Positions 34,104-43,469 of a stretch of 64,000 bases of DNA are shown in pieces. A program made the position numbers and the translations under genes. The DNA comes from Deferribacterales bacterium Deferri_01 (GTDB lineage Bacteria; Chrysiogenota; Deferribacteres; Deferribacterales; Geovibrionaceae), in assembly GCA_001603805.1 (NCBI GenBank), contig LUZY01000013.1, positions 412,723 through 476,722 of the forward strand, read 5' to 3'. A model generated the notes under the pieces. It was not told the DNA's origin, ran no database searches, and saw only the letters and a list, made by a program, of their open reading frames with translations. Positions within the stretch are counted from its first letter, which is position 1. Every line of letters starts with the position of its first letter.

Positions 34104-35576
34104 TCAGAACCTTTTGTATATTTCCTTGCTTATAAAAAAGTCAGCAATCTTCATGTCCAGTGCGCCTTTTTCAGCGTCTTTTTTGACTTCTTTTGCTGCC
34201 TCATCGGGCATCATGGACTGTCCGTACGGACGGGAATCTGAAGTATAGCGGTCATAACTTTCTGCGACCGCCATTATTTTTGAGAAAACATGCAGATCGT
34301 CTCCCGTTGTACCGAAAGGATATCCGCTGCCGTCAGTTTTTTCATGGTGGCTTGCCGCTATAATCGGGACATCCCTGAGTTCGGATGTCCACGGAATATT
34401 CCGAAGGAATTCATATGTGCCGAGGGCGTGAAACTGCATGCTTTTAATCTCTTCATCAGTATAAATTCCCTCACGTATGCTGAGAAGACGGTATTCCTCA
34501 TCGGTAAGAAGATTTACCTCCTCGCCGTCTGAGTCTTCAAACACATATCCGGCACACTTTTCCAGATCTTCAGATATTTTATCATTAATATCCGAAATGT
34601 TTGCGTTTTTTATGACTTCAAGAAGCCTGTTCAGTTCGCAAACAAGCTCTTCCGGTCTGCCTTTGAGCCTTGCACAAGCTTTAGCAAGTCTGAATCTGTT
34701 TTCTATATTTTCAGTCATGCCGGAGTAAAGTTTTTCCGTTTTAGTTAATATTTTTTCCGGCACAAATAACTTACCTATGTCGTGCAGACGGCATGAATAG
34801 CGAAGGATCTTATCTTTCAGCCTGTTCATAAAAAAGTCAGGAAAATCATCCAGATCCCTGTGCATCTCCGAAGCCAGCGTTTCACATATTGCGGTAATTC
34901 TGTTTACATGCCCCGTACGTGCAGGCTCTCTGTTTTCAAGAGCCTTTGAAAGCTCTGTTATGAAGCTTTCGTTCATTTTTTCGAGATTATCGTAAAGCAC
35001 GCCGTTTTCAAGGGCGAGGCTTATAACCCCTGTCAGGGACTCGGCAACCATTTCATCATTATCATTAAAGGGCAGAACGATCCTGTTAACATTCTCAAGG
35101 GTGAGCGGCACTTCGTATCTTTTCTTGTTTATTATCTGAAGAACACCCGTAAGCTGATCGTTGAGATCAGTAATAGGAAAAGCCAGAACAGATTTTGTTC
35201 TGTAGCCAGACATCTTATCAAAGCTGACATTGAACCCGAACGGGTATTCGTCATCAAGGTGATAGACATCCTTCAGGCGCAGCGTATCGCCTGTTTTAGC
35301 GACATATCCGGCTATACTGTTCTCATTTGCCGGTATGGCAAACTCTTTGAAGGGAAGCTGAACAGAATCATTCTGCGTGTATTTGAAGATAAGCTCATCC
35401 TTCTCCTCGTCATATATAAATATGCTTCCTGCGTCCGCACCGAGCATCCCTCGTATTCTTTTGAGAATAGTTTCCAGAAGAACATCCAGATCACGTATTC
35501 TTACAAGTGTATATGCCAGTTCAAGAAAACTCTCGCCCGTAATTTTCAAATCCGACTCCGTCTCAGAATCATTCAT
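34104..35576 (-). CDS. GAF-HD-GYP domain protein, putative c-di-GMP phosphodiesterase
   Basis: A 490-residue cytosolic protein with a GAF sensor domain (about 20-190) and an HD-GYP domain (about 205-490). The metal-binding HDIGK lies at 265-269 and HHEKTDGSGYP at 410-420, so hydrolysis of c-di-GMP to GMP is expected. The distance between the two motifs is about 145 residues instead of about 60-65. An insertion of helical character fills about 280-370. What the GAF domain senses is unknown. The start at 35576 begins MNDSETESDLK. It is divergent from leuS. Confidence 0.88.
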   Translation of the reverse strand: MNDSETESDLKITGESFLELAYTLVRIRDLDVLLETILKRIRGMLGADAGSIFIYDEEKDELIFKYTQNDSVQLPFKEFAIPANENSIAGYVAKTGDTLRLKDVYHLDDEYPFGFNVSFDKMSGYRTKSVLAFPITDLNDQLTGVLQIINKKRYEVPLTLENVNRIVLPFNDNDEMVAESLTGVISLALENGVLYDNLEKMNESFITELSKALENREPARTGHVNRITAICETLASEMHRDLDDFPDFFMNRLKDKILRYSCRLHDIGKLFVPEKILTKTEKLYSGMTENIENRFRLAKACARLKGRPEELVCELNRLLEVIKNANISDINDKISEDLEKCAGYVFEDSDGEEVNLLTDEEYRLLSIREGIYTDEEIKSMQFHALGTYEFLRNIPWTSELRDVPIIAASHHEKTDGSGYPFGTTGDDLHVFSKIMAVAESYDRYTSDSRPYGQSMMPDEAAKEVKKDAEKGALDMKIADFFISKEIYKRF

Positions 35577-35779
35577 TCCTGTGCAATTATAGCAATAATC
35601 AGCAGTATGGAAAACAGAAGTTATAATAAAAAAACATGCTTTATGCCAGATTTAATAACGGAAAGAACAGCCGTCCAACACTTTTTACCCTTGCGGACAA
35701 TGTGGTATGTATGATAACTTTTTGCGGATCAGGCGGAACGTCCGTTTCCGTCTTTTTTATAGTCCGGAGGAGTCAGAAG
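35577..35779 (+). promoter_or_regulatory. leuS leader with terminator-like hairpin
   Basis: Divergent gap between the HD-GYP gene and leuS. A TATAAT at 35622-35627 could serve as -10. At 35732-35752 GGCGGAA pairs with TTTCCGTC (seven pairs, one G-T, 7-base loop) and TTTTTT follows at 35753-35758. As no plus-strand gene ends upstream, this is more likely an attenuator in the leuS leader than a normal terminator. An overlapping weaker pairing, 35724-35728 with 35741-35745, could act against it. No T-box motif was found. Confidence 0.4.
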
Positions 35780-38338
35780 ATGAAGTACAGTCCCGCAGAA
35801 ATTGAACATAAATGGCAGAAAAAATGGGAAGACGACAAGCTTTTCAAAGTAGAAGCCGATAATTCCAGAGAAAAATTTTACTGTCTGGAAATGTTCCCTT
35901 ACCCTTCGGGCAAAATACACATGGGGCATGTACGCAACTACGCCATAGGTGATGTTATATCCCGCTTCAAATTCATGAAAGGGTTCAATGTTATTCACCC
36001 TATGGGATGGGACGCCTTCGGGATGCCTGCTGAAAACGCCGCCATCGAAAACAAAACCCACCCTGCAATATGGACAAAAAGCAACATAGCATACATGAAA
36101 ACCCAGCTTAAGCAGCTTGGTCTCTCATACGACTGGGACAGAGAGATAGCCACCTGCGACCCCGAATATTACAAATGGGAACAGCTTCTTGTTATCAAAA
36201 TGTTTGAGAAAGGGCTTGTTTATAAAAGAACCTCACACCTTAACTGGTGCGAAGCATGCCAGACTGTTCTCGCAAATGAGCAGGTTGAGGACGGAAAGTG
36301 CTGGCGCTGTGACGGCGAAGTGAGAATCAAGGAGCTTGACGGCTGGTATTTCAAAATCACCGATTATGCTGAAGAACTCCTCTCATGTACCGAAAAAATG
36401 GACGGCTGGCCAAAAAAAGTTCTCACAATGCAGCAGAACTGGATAGGCAAGTCCTTTGGCGCTGAAATAGATTTTAATATTGAAAACACCGATGAAAAAA
36501 TAACCGTATTCACCACAAGGGCAGACACGCTTTTCGGAGCCACTTTCATGTCTGTGGCGCCTGAACATCCGGTTGCCAAGAAACTCCTCTCCGGAACAGA
36601 GCAGGAAAAGGAAGGACTTGACTTCATTGAAGGAATTCTCAAGGAAGATAAAATAAACCGTATGGCAGATGATAAGGAGAAGAAAGGCTTCTTCACCGGA
36701 AAATATGTCATAAATCCCCTCAACGGACGCAGGATGCCTGTTTTCATAGCCAACTTTGTCCTCATGGACTATGGAACAGGTGCAGTTATGGCTGTTCCCG
36801 CCCACGATCAGAGGGACTTTGAATTCGCAAAAAAATATAACCTTGATATTAAAATAGCCATAATGCCTGAGGATCAGGAGCTTGTTCCCGCTGAAATGAC
36901 TGAGGCATACTCCGGCGCAGGCAGACTTGTTGATGCCGCTCAATTTGAAGGCATGCCCAATGAGGAAGCAAAAATTGCAGTTGTTGAATTCCTTGCAGAA
37001 AAAGGCATAGCAAAAAGCACTGTAAATTTCCGTCTGCGTGACTGGCAGATATCCCGCCAGAGATACTGGGGAGCGCCGATTCCTTTTATAAACTGCCCGA
37101 AATGCGGCACAGTTCCCGTACCGGAAGACCAGCTCCCTGTCAGGCTGCCGGAAGATGTTGAACTCTCCGGCACAGGCGGAAGCCCGCTGAGAAAATCAGC
37201 AGCTTTCCTTAACACCACATGCCCCAAGTGCGGCGGCGCTGCGGAAAGAGAAACCGACACCATGGACACATTCGTGGAATCATCATGGTATTTCCTCCGT
37301 TACTGCTCACCCAAATGCGATACAGCACCATTTAAAACCGATGAAGCAAACTACTGGATGCCCGTTGACCAATATATCGGCGGAATAGAACACGCAATAC
37401 TCCACCTTCTCTACTCAAGGTTTTTTACCAAGGTTCTGCGTGACCTCGGTTATATAAACTTTGACGAACCTTTTAACAGACTGCTTACGCAGGGAATGGT
37501 CTGCAAAGAGACATACAGGTGCGAGGAACACGGCTGGCTCTTCCCCGAAGAGGCCGAAGGCGGAAAATGCACCAAATGCGGCAAAGAAGTTACAGTCGGC
37601 CGTGTAGAAAAGATGAGCAAATCCAAAAAAAATGTAGTAGACCCCAACAAGCTTATTCAGCTTTACGGTGCTGATACTGCAAGGCTGTTCATTATTTTCG
37701 CTGCACCCCCTGAAAATGAGCTTGAGTGGAGCGATCAGGGTGTTGAAGGCTCTTTCAGGTTCCTCGGCAGGGTCTGGAGGCTTGTTAAAAACAATCTCGG
37801 ACTCATTCAGCAGAACTTCGGCACAGGCGGAGATGAAGCATTCATCAAAGAAATGCTTTATCACACCCATTCAACGATCAAAAAAGTTACAAACGATATA
37901 GATAAATATCACCTTAACACGGCTGTTGCCGCCCTGATGGAGTTTGTAAACTACCTTTATAAAGCGGAAACAAAACTCAAGGCGGATGGGGAAAAACTGG
38001 TTTTCAAAGAAGCTCTTACGGCTCTTTTAAAACTTCTTAACCCCTTCACCCCTCATATAACAGAGGAGCTTTGGGAAGAAGCGGAAATGAAGGAAATACT
38101 TTCCAGAAGCGACTGGCCTTCATATGTTGAAGAATATACAAAGACAGATGAAGTAACAGTTGTGGTACAGATAAACGGTAAAGTACGCTCACAGCTCTCG
38201 CTTCCCCGTGACTGTGCGCAGGACGATGCCTTTTCAGCAGCTTTCCTTGATGAAAAAATCAAAGGCTATACAGACGGCAAAGAAGTTGTCAAAAAGATAT
38301 TCGTTCCCAACAAACTGATAAACATAGTGGTGAAATAA
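35780..38338 (+). CDS. leuS: Leucyl-tRNA synthetase
   Basis: A class I synthetase of 852 residues. Motif HIGH appears as HMGH in [20 protein letters not shown], and KMSKS in [15 protein letters not shown] large CP1 editing domain with [15 protein letters not shown] sits between them. Cys pairs in CEACQTV, CPKCGTV, CPKCGGA and CTKCGKE form zinc-binding modules. The longer open frame from 35636 is not credible; the ATG at 35780 has GGAGGAG upstream and begins [13 protein letters not shown], the normal start. lptE begins at the next base. Confidence 0.96.
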   Translation: MKYSPAEIEHKWQKKWEDDKLFKVEADNSREKFYCLEMFPYPSGKIHMGHVRNYAIGDVISRFKFMKGFNVIHPMGWDAFGMPAENAAIENKTHPAIWTKSNIAYMKTQLKQLGLSYDWDREIATCDPEYYKWEQLLVIKMFEKGLVYKRTSHLNWCEACQTVLANEQVEDGKCWRCDGEVRIKELDGWYFKITDYAEELLSCTEKMDGWPKKVLTMQQNWIGKSFGAEIDFNIENTDEKITVFTTRADTLFGATFMSVAPEHPVAKKLLSGTEQEKEGLDFIEGILKEDKINRMADDKEKKGFFTGKYVINPLNGRRMPVFIANFVLMDYGTGAVMAVPAHDQRDFEFAKKYNLDIKIAIMPEDQELVPAEMTEAYSGAGRLVDAAQFEGMPNEEAKIAVVEFLAEKGIAKSTVNFRLRDWQISRQRYWGAPIPFINCPKCGTVPVPEDQLPVRLPEDVELSGTGGSPLRKSAAFLNTTCPKCGGAAERETDTMDTFVESSWYFLRYCSPKCDTAPFKTDEANYWMPVDQYIGGIEHAILHLLYSRFFTKVLRDLGYINFDEPFNRLLTQGMVCKETYRCEEHGWLFPEEAEGGKCTKCGKEVTVGRVEKMSKSKKNVVDPNKLIQLYGADTARLFIIFAAPPENELEWSDQGVEGSFRFLGRVWRLVKNNLGLIQQNFGTGGDEAFIKEMLYHTHSTIKKVTNDIDKYHLNTAVAALMEFVNYLYKAETKLKADGEKLVFKEALTALLKLLNPFTPHITEELWEEAEMKEILSRSDWPSYVEEYTKTDEVTVVVQINGKVRSQLSLPRDCAQDDAFSAAFLDEKIKGYTDGKEVVKKIFVPNKLINIVVK

Positions 38339-38836
38339 ATGCTTAAAAGCTTAAAGGGCGGCGTATCCGCCCTTATCCTCATTCTTGTTATGATAAGCGG
38401 CTGCGGATATAAAATGGCAGGTATGGAAGAAAGAGCAAACTATACGCTCACCATCGCCAGCGTGTATAACCAGTCATCTGAGCCTGATATGGAAAGGGAG
38501 ATTGGGGATGTTGCCGTAAACTTCTTCAGTGCAAGAGGCGCGCTGGGAGATAACGGAAAAAGCAGATACATAGCGGATCTCCGCCTTAAAGACCTTTCTT
38601 TTGAATCAAGAATCGTTACCAGAACAGGTCAGACAGGGACCTCATCCGTTTCATGCGAACTGGAAGTAACAATACATGATCGTACAGGAAAAGAAGTTTT
38701 CACAGGAACTTTCAACAGCAGAACAGTTTACGACCTCACAAGCGATCTGGGTAAAAACAAGCGGAATAGAACTGATGCAGTAAACTACGTCATCAGGCAG
38801 TCCTTAACGGATTTTTACCATGACTTCAGACCATGA
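38339..38836 (+). CDS. lptE: LptE-like LPS-assembly lipoprotein
   Basis: A 165-residue lipoprotein with lipobox VMISGCGYKM (Cys near residue 22). GYxM after the lipobox and a beta-rich C-terminal half with a final amphipathic helix (AVNYVIRQSLTDFYHDF) are typical of LptE. LptE plugs LptD in the outer membrane during lipopolysaccharide export. Sequence conservation is low in this family, and the order leuS-lptE-holA, as in Escherichia coli, is strong support. It overlaps holA by 17 bases. Confidence 0.85.
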   Translation: MLKSLKGGVSALILILVMISGCGYKMAGMEERANYTLTIASVYNQSSEPDMEREIGDVAVNFFSARGALGDNGKSRYIADLRLKDLSFESRIVTRTGQTGTSSVSCELEVTIHDRTGKEVFTGTFNSRTVYDLTSDLGKNKRNRTDAVNYVIRQSLTDFYHDFRP

Positions 38837-39707
38837 TTCCAAGCTGATAATTCTCGGTACGGCAGGTTTTATTGACGCCGAGACAGAAAAAATCCGCGCA
38901 TCTCTGGACGATCCTGAAGACACAGTATGGTTCGGGGATGAGATGGATTTATCCGATTTTTTCAGCTTTGTTTCCTCTCCATCTCTTTTTAACCCTATAA
39001 AACTTGCCATTGTTCATAACGCAGATAAGATCAAAGAGCTTGAGGCGTTTATGAATCAGGCACACAGATGCCCGGAGGCAGTGATAGTTCTCACTGCTGC
39101 TGCGGATGCTGAAAAAAAACTCGGCGCATTTCAAGGGTTCAGACTGACTGTAGAAAAGAAAAAAAGCCGCCGTGACAGTGTGATGGAAGTGAAAAATGAG
39201 TTTGAAAAACATGAACTTCCCTGTGATTACGGTGCGGCAGATGAGATCTATGATATTTTCGGCGGAGACATCAAGCAGATAAGAAGCGAAATAGACAAGC
39301 TCTCAATTTATTACGCATATAAAAAACCTTCATCGCCGGACGAAATGCTTAAGCTGATAACCGCTGAAAAGCAGGAAAACATATTCGCATTCATAGACAG
39401 CTTCGCCTCCAGAGACCGTAAATCCTGCGTGCGGATACTGGACAGCCTTATAAAAGGCGGAGAGGCTGTCACAATTATCTTTGTTCTTCTTGCCCGCAGA
39501 ATGAAACAGATCTATTTACAGAAGAAAGTTCCCTCTGCTCTGCAGGAAAGAATGTTCATAGTCAACAAAATTAAGTCTGATGCAGCAAAATGGAAGCCGT
39601 CAGAGCTTGCCGTCCTTGCGGGGCAGTTTGCCGAACTTGACTATAAAATCAAAACCGGACAAATACGTGACACAGACGCTGTGTACACACTGATCGGTCA
39701 TATGTAG
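38820..39707 (+). CDS. holA: DNA polymerase III, delta subunit
   Basis: The clamp-loader subunit that opens the beta clamp. It has 295 residues with the delta fold: a degenerate N-terminal AAA domain without a functional Walker A, then AEKQENIFAFIDSFASRD and a helical C-terminal collar domain (IIFVLLARRMKQIYLQK). The family is weakly conserved. The position after leuS-lptE matches the order seen in enterobacteria and supports the call. The stop is nine bases from the convergent sfsA stop. Confidence 0.87.
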   Translation: MTSDHDSKLIILGTAGFIDAETEKIRASLDDPEDTVWFGDEMDLSDFFSFVSSPSLFNPIKLAIVHNADKIKELEAFMNQAHRCPEAVIVLTAAADAEKKLGAFQGFRLTVEKKKSRRDSVMEVKNEFEKHELPCDYGAADEIYDIFGGDIKQIRSEIDKLSIYYAYKKPSSPDEMLKLITAEKQENIFAFIDSFASRDRKSCVRILDSLIKGGEAVTIIFVLLARRMKQIYLQKKVPSALQERMFIVNKIKSDAAKWKPSELAVLAGQFAELDYKIKTGQIRDTDAVYTLIGHM

Positions 39708-39715
39708 CTGTCACA

Positions 39716-40396
39716 CTAAACCATCTTTTTCAGGCTAACAGTTCCCTTTTCGGGGTCGAAATCCGTATAATAAACCAGAATCTGAACTCCGGAGGACTTC
39801 GCCTTCTCAAATTCCGCTGCGTATGCAGGATCTATCTCATGAGCGGGTCTGAAAGCACTGCGCTTCACCTGACACATATACAGCATACAGGCGTTATACC
39901 CTTCCCTGACAGCTCTCTGCAAAACCTCAAGGTGCTTTTTACCCCTTGTTGTAACCGCATCGGGAAACATAACTGTATTCTCATCATAAAGAGTGCAGTT
40001 TTTTACTTCGATCAGAAACTTTCCCTTATCTGACTCCACATAAAAATCAAGCCTCGCCTCGTCATATGAGTATTCTCTGCGGCACAGGGAAACACTGCCC
40101 AGCTCCTCTATTTCACCGTCATTTATGGCGCTTTCAGCTATGCGGTTTACAACCATGGTATTCACCACCAGCCACTCACCGTTCACACACATAGCCTCAA
40201 GGGTGCAGGACAGCTTACGGGCGGGATTGTCTGAAACAGAGCAAAACACAGGATTACCCTCTGTAAGCAGGTTTTTCATTGAGCCAGTGTTCGGGTTATG
40301 TACAGTAATTGTTTCACCGTCTTTTATCACGTCGGTGAAAAACCTTTTATATCTTTTTACAAACTCTGCTTTAAAAAGCGCTGGAAATTCAAACAT
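39716..40396 (-). CDS. sfsA: SfsA-family nuclease-like protein
   Basis: A 226-residue SfsA protein. The N-terminal OB-like domain holds RYKRFFTDV and HNPNTGSMKNLL, and the C-terminal PD-(D/E)xK fold has DFYVE, EVKNCTLY and a MFPDAVTTRGKKHLEVLQ stretch. SfsA was first described as a stimulator of maltose gene expression; nuclease activity is predicted from the fold. Length and motifs are complete, and the gene has no functional link with its neighbours. Confidence 0.93.
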   Translation of the reverse strand: MFEFPALFKAEFVKRYKRFFTDVIKDGETITVHNPNTGSMKNLLTEGNPVFCSVSDNPARKLSCTLEAMCVNGEWLVVNTMVVNRIAESAINDGEIEELGSVSLCRREYSYDEARLDFYVESDKGKFLIEVKNCTLYDENTVMFPDAVTTRGKKHLEVLQRAVREGYNACMLYMCQVKRSAFRPAHEIDPAYAAEFEKAKSSGVQILVYYTDFDPEKGTVSLKKMV

Positions 40397-40438
40397 AAAA
40401 TATCAACTTTTTTCCTTTATTCTGTCAGTGTTTTTGGG

Positions 40439-40468
40439 TGAAGTGTGATTTTTTCACTTTACACTTCA
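40439..40468. repeat. Inverted repeat in the sfsA / transglycosylase divergent region
   Basis: TGAAGTGT at 40439-40446 and ACACTTCA at 40461-40468, eight perfect pairs with a 14-base spacer, between divergent genes. It may be an operator; the binding protein is unknown. Confidence 0.4.
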
Positions 40469-40599
40469 TGCCGCATAGACTATTTTTCGCAACAAGAAGC
40501 ATGATAACAAAAAAACTAAGGTTTTGTACTCTGAATTTTTCAGAGAATGATTTGTCCTATTTTACGAACCTAATTTACGCAAGGAGCGTTACTCAGAGA

Positions 40600-41292
40600 A
40601 TGAAAGCTATCGAAATGCAGGCTAGACCTATAGCGCTGATGCTGTCAGTGTTTATATTCTTCCTGCTTGCCGTGAACTTCTTCTTCCTTAACATCGTAAA
40701 CTACAATCTCGGCGGTATGGAAGAAAAAGCGCAGATGCAGCATGACAAAATGATCAGCGTATCAGAGAAACTGAACGCTGAAAGGGAAAAAATGACATTC
40801 GCCACCCAGGTGCTTGATGTCAGGGATATACTTTCAACCTTTAATCGTCCTCCGGGCGGATTAACCGCAATGGATATGGCTTACCTTATAGTAAGCGAGT
40901 CACGCAAACACAGCATAGACCCTTATCTGGTGCTTGCGGTAATAAAAACTGAAAGCTCTTTCAACAGAAATTCAGTGTCAAACAAAGGAGCCGTCGGGCT
41001 GATGCAGCTTCTTCCGGGAACAGCACGCTACATATCAGACCAGAAGCCTGACGTAAATATACGCAAAACAGAAGAGCTTTTCGATCCGGTCACAAATATC
41101 AAACTAGGCATAGGCTACCTCTCCTACCTCATGAATAAATACGATAACCAGAAACACGCAATCATAGCCTACAACCTCGGACCCGGCAACTTACGCAAAA
41201 AACTTCAGAGCGGGAGCGGACTTCCTCAGGTTTACTACAGCAAGGTAATGAAAAACTACCGTCTCATGCTGAGTCTGAGTAACAAAGCTTAG
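40600..41292 (+). CDS. Membrane-anchored lytic transglycosylase (SLT domain)
   Basis: A 230-residue protein with one N-terminal membrane helix (about 9-31), a coiled segment rich in charged residues, and a lysozyme-like SLT domain from about 95. The catalytic Glu is in VIKTESSFNRNS; GAVGLMQLLPGTARY and AYNLGPGN follow as usual. It cleaves peptidoglycan glycan strands in the periplasm. The open frame begins at 40438, but the ATG at 40600 gives a proper anchor and an AAGGAG lies at 40581-40586. The stop touches the next ATG. Confidence 0.88.
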   Translation: MKAIEMQARPIALMLSVFIFFLLAVNFFFLNIVNYNLGGMEEKAQMQHDKMISVSEKLNAEREKMTFATQVLDVRDILSTFNRPPGGLTAMDMAYLIVSESRKHSIDPYLVLAVIKTESSFNRNSVSNKGAVGLMQLLPGTARYISDQKPDVNIRKTEELFDPVTNIKLGIGYLSYLMNKYDNQKHAIIAYNLGPGNLRKKLQSGSGLPQVYYSKVMKNYRLMLSLSNKA

Positions 41293-42027
41293 ATGACCGA
41301 TTTTAAAGATAAAATAACCGTACTCCTAAGTGAACCGGAAGGCGCAGCCAACCTTGGGTATATTGCCAGAATAATGGCAAATACCGGATTCAGCAGGCTT
41401 GAGCTTACCGGTATTCTTTCAGGCAGAGAACAAACAGCGTCAATATATGCGGTGCATGCTTCCCGCATTCTTGACACTGCTGTTAAGAATTTATCCTTTC
41501 AGGAACTCACCTCAAAAGCAGATGTGGTAATAGGCTTCAGCCCCAGAAACCCTTGGGATAACGGACTTTCTTTGCCTTATGAGAAGCTGGCGGAAACAGT
41601 TAAGTCAGAAATATCCTCAGGAAAAACCATAGGACTGTTATTCGGTAATGAAGCAAACGGACTGAGCAATGAACAGCTTGCAGTCTGCCGTTACAGAGTT
41701 GCGCTGCCCACAGAAGCTGAATGTCCAAGTATGAACCTTTCCCACGCTGTTCTGGTTGTTCTTTGGGAACTTAGACTTGCTCTCAAAGATACTGCTGCTG
41801 AAACTGCCGAACCTGATTTTGCGTCAGTTTCACAGAAACAGATATTCAAAGAAAAATTCTCCGAACTGCTTGAGCTGTCAGGGTATCTGAACGGGCAAAA
41901 TAATGATGTTAAGCTGATGGAAGTTTCAATGATGTTTGACTCAAAAGAATGGTCGGAACGGGAAATGAACCTGCTTACCTCGGTGACGGGAAAGCTGCTG
42001 CGGGAAATAAAAGCACTGAAAAAATAA
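41293..42027 (+). CDS. TrmJ-like SPOUT RNA 2'-O-methyltransferase
   Basis: A 244-residue member of the SpoU/TrmH class. ITVLLSEPEGAANLGYIAR is the first motif, LLFGNEANGLSNEQL the second and LPTEAECPSMNLSHAV the third, containing the knotted SAM-binding region. The start motif and helical tail resemble TrmJ, which methylates position 32 of tRNA, but the exact RNA target is not certain. The ATG follows directly on the transglycosylase stop. A hairpin terminator lies just downstream. Confidence 0.85.
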   Translation: MTDFKDKITVLLSEPEGAANLGYIARIMANTGFSRLELTGILSGREQTASIYAVHASRILDTAVKNLSFQELTSKADVVIGFSPRNPWDNGLSLPYEKLAETVKSEISSGKTIGLLFGNEANGLSNEQLAVCRYRVALPTEAECPSMNLSHAVLVVLWELRLALKDTAAETAEPDFASVSQKQIFKEKFSELLELSGYLNGQNNDVKLMEVSMMFDSKEWSEREMNLLTSVTGKLLREIKALKK

Positions 42028-42028
42028 A

Positions 42029-42055
42029 GGCGGCTTTCAAAAAACCGCCCTTTCC
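42029..42055. terminator. Bidirectional terminator
   Basis: GGCGG/CCGCC stem (42029-42033 with 42045-42049) extended by TTT/AAA pairs. Plus-strand flank CTTTCCTT and minus-strand flank TTTATTTTTT make it usable for both convergent genes. Confidence 0.75.
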
Positions 42056-42064
42056 TTCTCCCTG

Positions 42065-42490
42065 TCAGTTATCTTCAAGATATTTTTTAAATTCCTGAGA
42101 AACATTTTCCCTCTCAAGGAAATCAACAAGTTTATTGATTTTGTTGATAACATCCATGTCCATGACATGTTCCATACGACACGCATTTTCCTCTGCCTGA
42201 TCTTCGCTCAGACCAACAACGGTTTTGAGGAATTTTTTCAGTACCTCGTGGCGGAGAAAAATATTTTCCGCATACTTCTCACCTTCTTTAGTGAGAGTGA
42301 TGAAGCTGTAGCGGTCGTAATTAATAAATCCCTTCTCGGAAAGGTGCTTGAGTGCATTTGTTACGGATGACATTTTGACGCCGAGCTTTTCTGAAATTTC
42401 TTTAGCTCTGGCAACCGGATTTTCTTTTTGGAGCAGAAGAATAGTCTCAAGATAATCCTCCATGCTTCCGGAAAGCTCTCTTTCTCTCAT
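42065..42490 (-). CDS. DtxR/MntR-family metal-dependent regulator
   Basis: A 141-residue regulator with a winged helix (EDYLETILLLQKENPVARAK then KEISEKLGVKMSSVTNALKH) and the metal-binding dimerisation domain (FLRHEVLKKFL, AEENACRMEHVMD with Cys, Glu and His ligands). There is no SH3-like third domain, so it is nearer to MntR than to DtxR. It probably represses manganese or iron transport genes. The ATG at 42490 lies five bases after AGGAG; the GTG at 42496 falls inside that site. No transport gene of its kind is adjacent. Confidence 0.88.
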   Translation of the reverse strand: MRERELSGSMEDYLETILLLQKENPVARAKEISEKLGVKMSSVTNALKHLSEKGFINYDRYSFITLTKEGEKYAENIFLRHEVLKKFLKTVVGLSEDQAEENACRMEHVMDMDVINKINKLVDFLERENVSQEFKKYLEDN

Positions 42491-42799
42491 AAACACTCCT
42501 GTCCGTTTTTGTCTAACAAAGTTTAATACAGTCTAAAAAGAATTGAAAGGCAAATTATGTAAATAGGTTCAAAAAAGTTTAACTGGAACGAAAAATAAAT
42601 TAATTAACATCTATTTGACATTTCTCTCACATTGACGTCACAGAATTCAAATATGTTAAATTGTTATTCAGACACAGGCTTAAATAAATCCGCCTATCTG
42701 ATATAATAAATAAAATATTCTCCACAGGCAATATGTACAGACTTCAAACCCTGCATATGCGGGTGGATATAACATTTATGTTTGATAAAGGGGTGTTAT
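42491..42799 (+). promoter_or_regulatory. dtxR-like / phoU divergent region with Pho-box-like direct repeats
   Basis: About 310 AT-rich bases. TGACA at 42617-42621, TCACA at 42628-42632 and TCACA at 42639-42643 recur at exactly 11 bases, the spacing of PhoB half-sites. A TATAAT stands at 42702-42707, about 60 bases further, without a good -35. The ribosome binding site AAGGGG of phoU is at 42788-42793. No coding potential was seen. Confidence 0.45.
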
Positions 42800-43459
42800 A
42801 TGTCACAGCAGCATGAAACTGATTATATCAGGCTTAAAGCACTGATAGCCGAAATGGCGAAAGAATGTGAAACCATGATAGAAGGTTCTGTAAAAAGTCT
42901 GGTGGAACGCAACAGCGACCTCGCCCGTGAAATAATAGCATGGGACGATAAGGTAGATAACCTTGATATAGAGGTTGATGCCCTCTGCCGCAGAATAATT
43001 GCCCTCTATGAACCCAAGGCTGTTGACCTGCGCTTTGTTCTCACGGCTTCCAGAATTATCGTGGATCTTGAGCGGATAGGCGATTACAGTGTTGATATAG
43101 CTAAAGAAGTGCTAAAGCTTAATGAAATTCCCCAGATAAAGCCCTACATAGACCTTCCGAAGATGGGCGAAGCATCAGCCGCTATGCTTAATGACGCCGT
43201 AAACGCCTATTTCAACAAAGATACCGGCGCCGCATACCATGTAATTAAAAGGGATGACATAATAGACGGTCTGCACTCACAGATAATCCGTGAGCTGCTC
43301 ACCTACATAGCAGAAGACATCAAAAAAACTGCGGGAGTAATATCTCTCATGCAGATAACAAGATGTATTGAGCGAATTGCCGACCACGCCACAAACATAG
43401 CAGAGCTTGTTTATTTTATGGTGGAAGGTAAAATAGTCCGCCATCAGAGGCTGGACTGA
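42800..43459 (+). CDS. phoU: Phosphate-system regulator PhoU
   Basis: A 219-residue protein of two three-helix bundles. The two metal-binding motifs typical of PhoU, with their E/DxxxD pattern, appear as AREIIAWDDKVDNLDIEVD and, in the second half, AYHVIKRDDIIDGLHSQI. PhoU restrains phosphate uptake and the PhoBR signal. A TTG at 42782 is in frame, but the ATG at 42800 with AAGGGG six bases upstream is the likely start. PhoB- and PhoR-like genes follow; the Pst transporter is not in the window. Confidence 0.93.
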   Translation: MSQQHETDYIRLKALIAEMAKECETMIEGSVKSLVERNSDLAREIIAWDDKVDNLDIEVDALCRRIIALYEPKAVDLRFVLTASRIIVDLERIGDYSVDIAKEVLKLNEIPQIKPYIDLPKMGEASAAMLNDAVNAYFNKDTGAAYHVIKRDDIIDGLHSQIIRELLTYIAEDIKKTAGVISLMQITRCIERIADHATNIAELVYFMVEGKIVRHQRLD

Positions 43460-43469
43460 AGGAGTCAAT

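Noticed and set aside
35636-35779. 48-residue extension of leuS, or a leader peptide in the same frame
   Set aside because: The strong GGAGGAG and conserved N-terminus fix the start at 35780; leucine codons are not enriched upstream.
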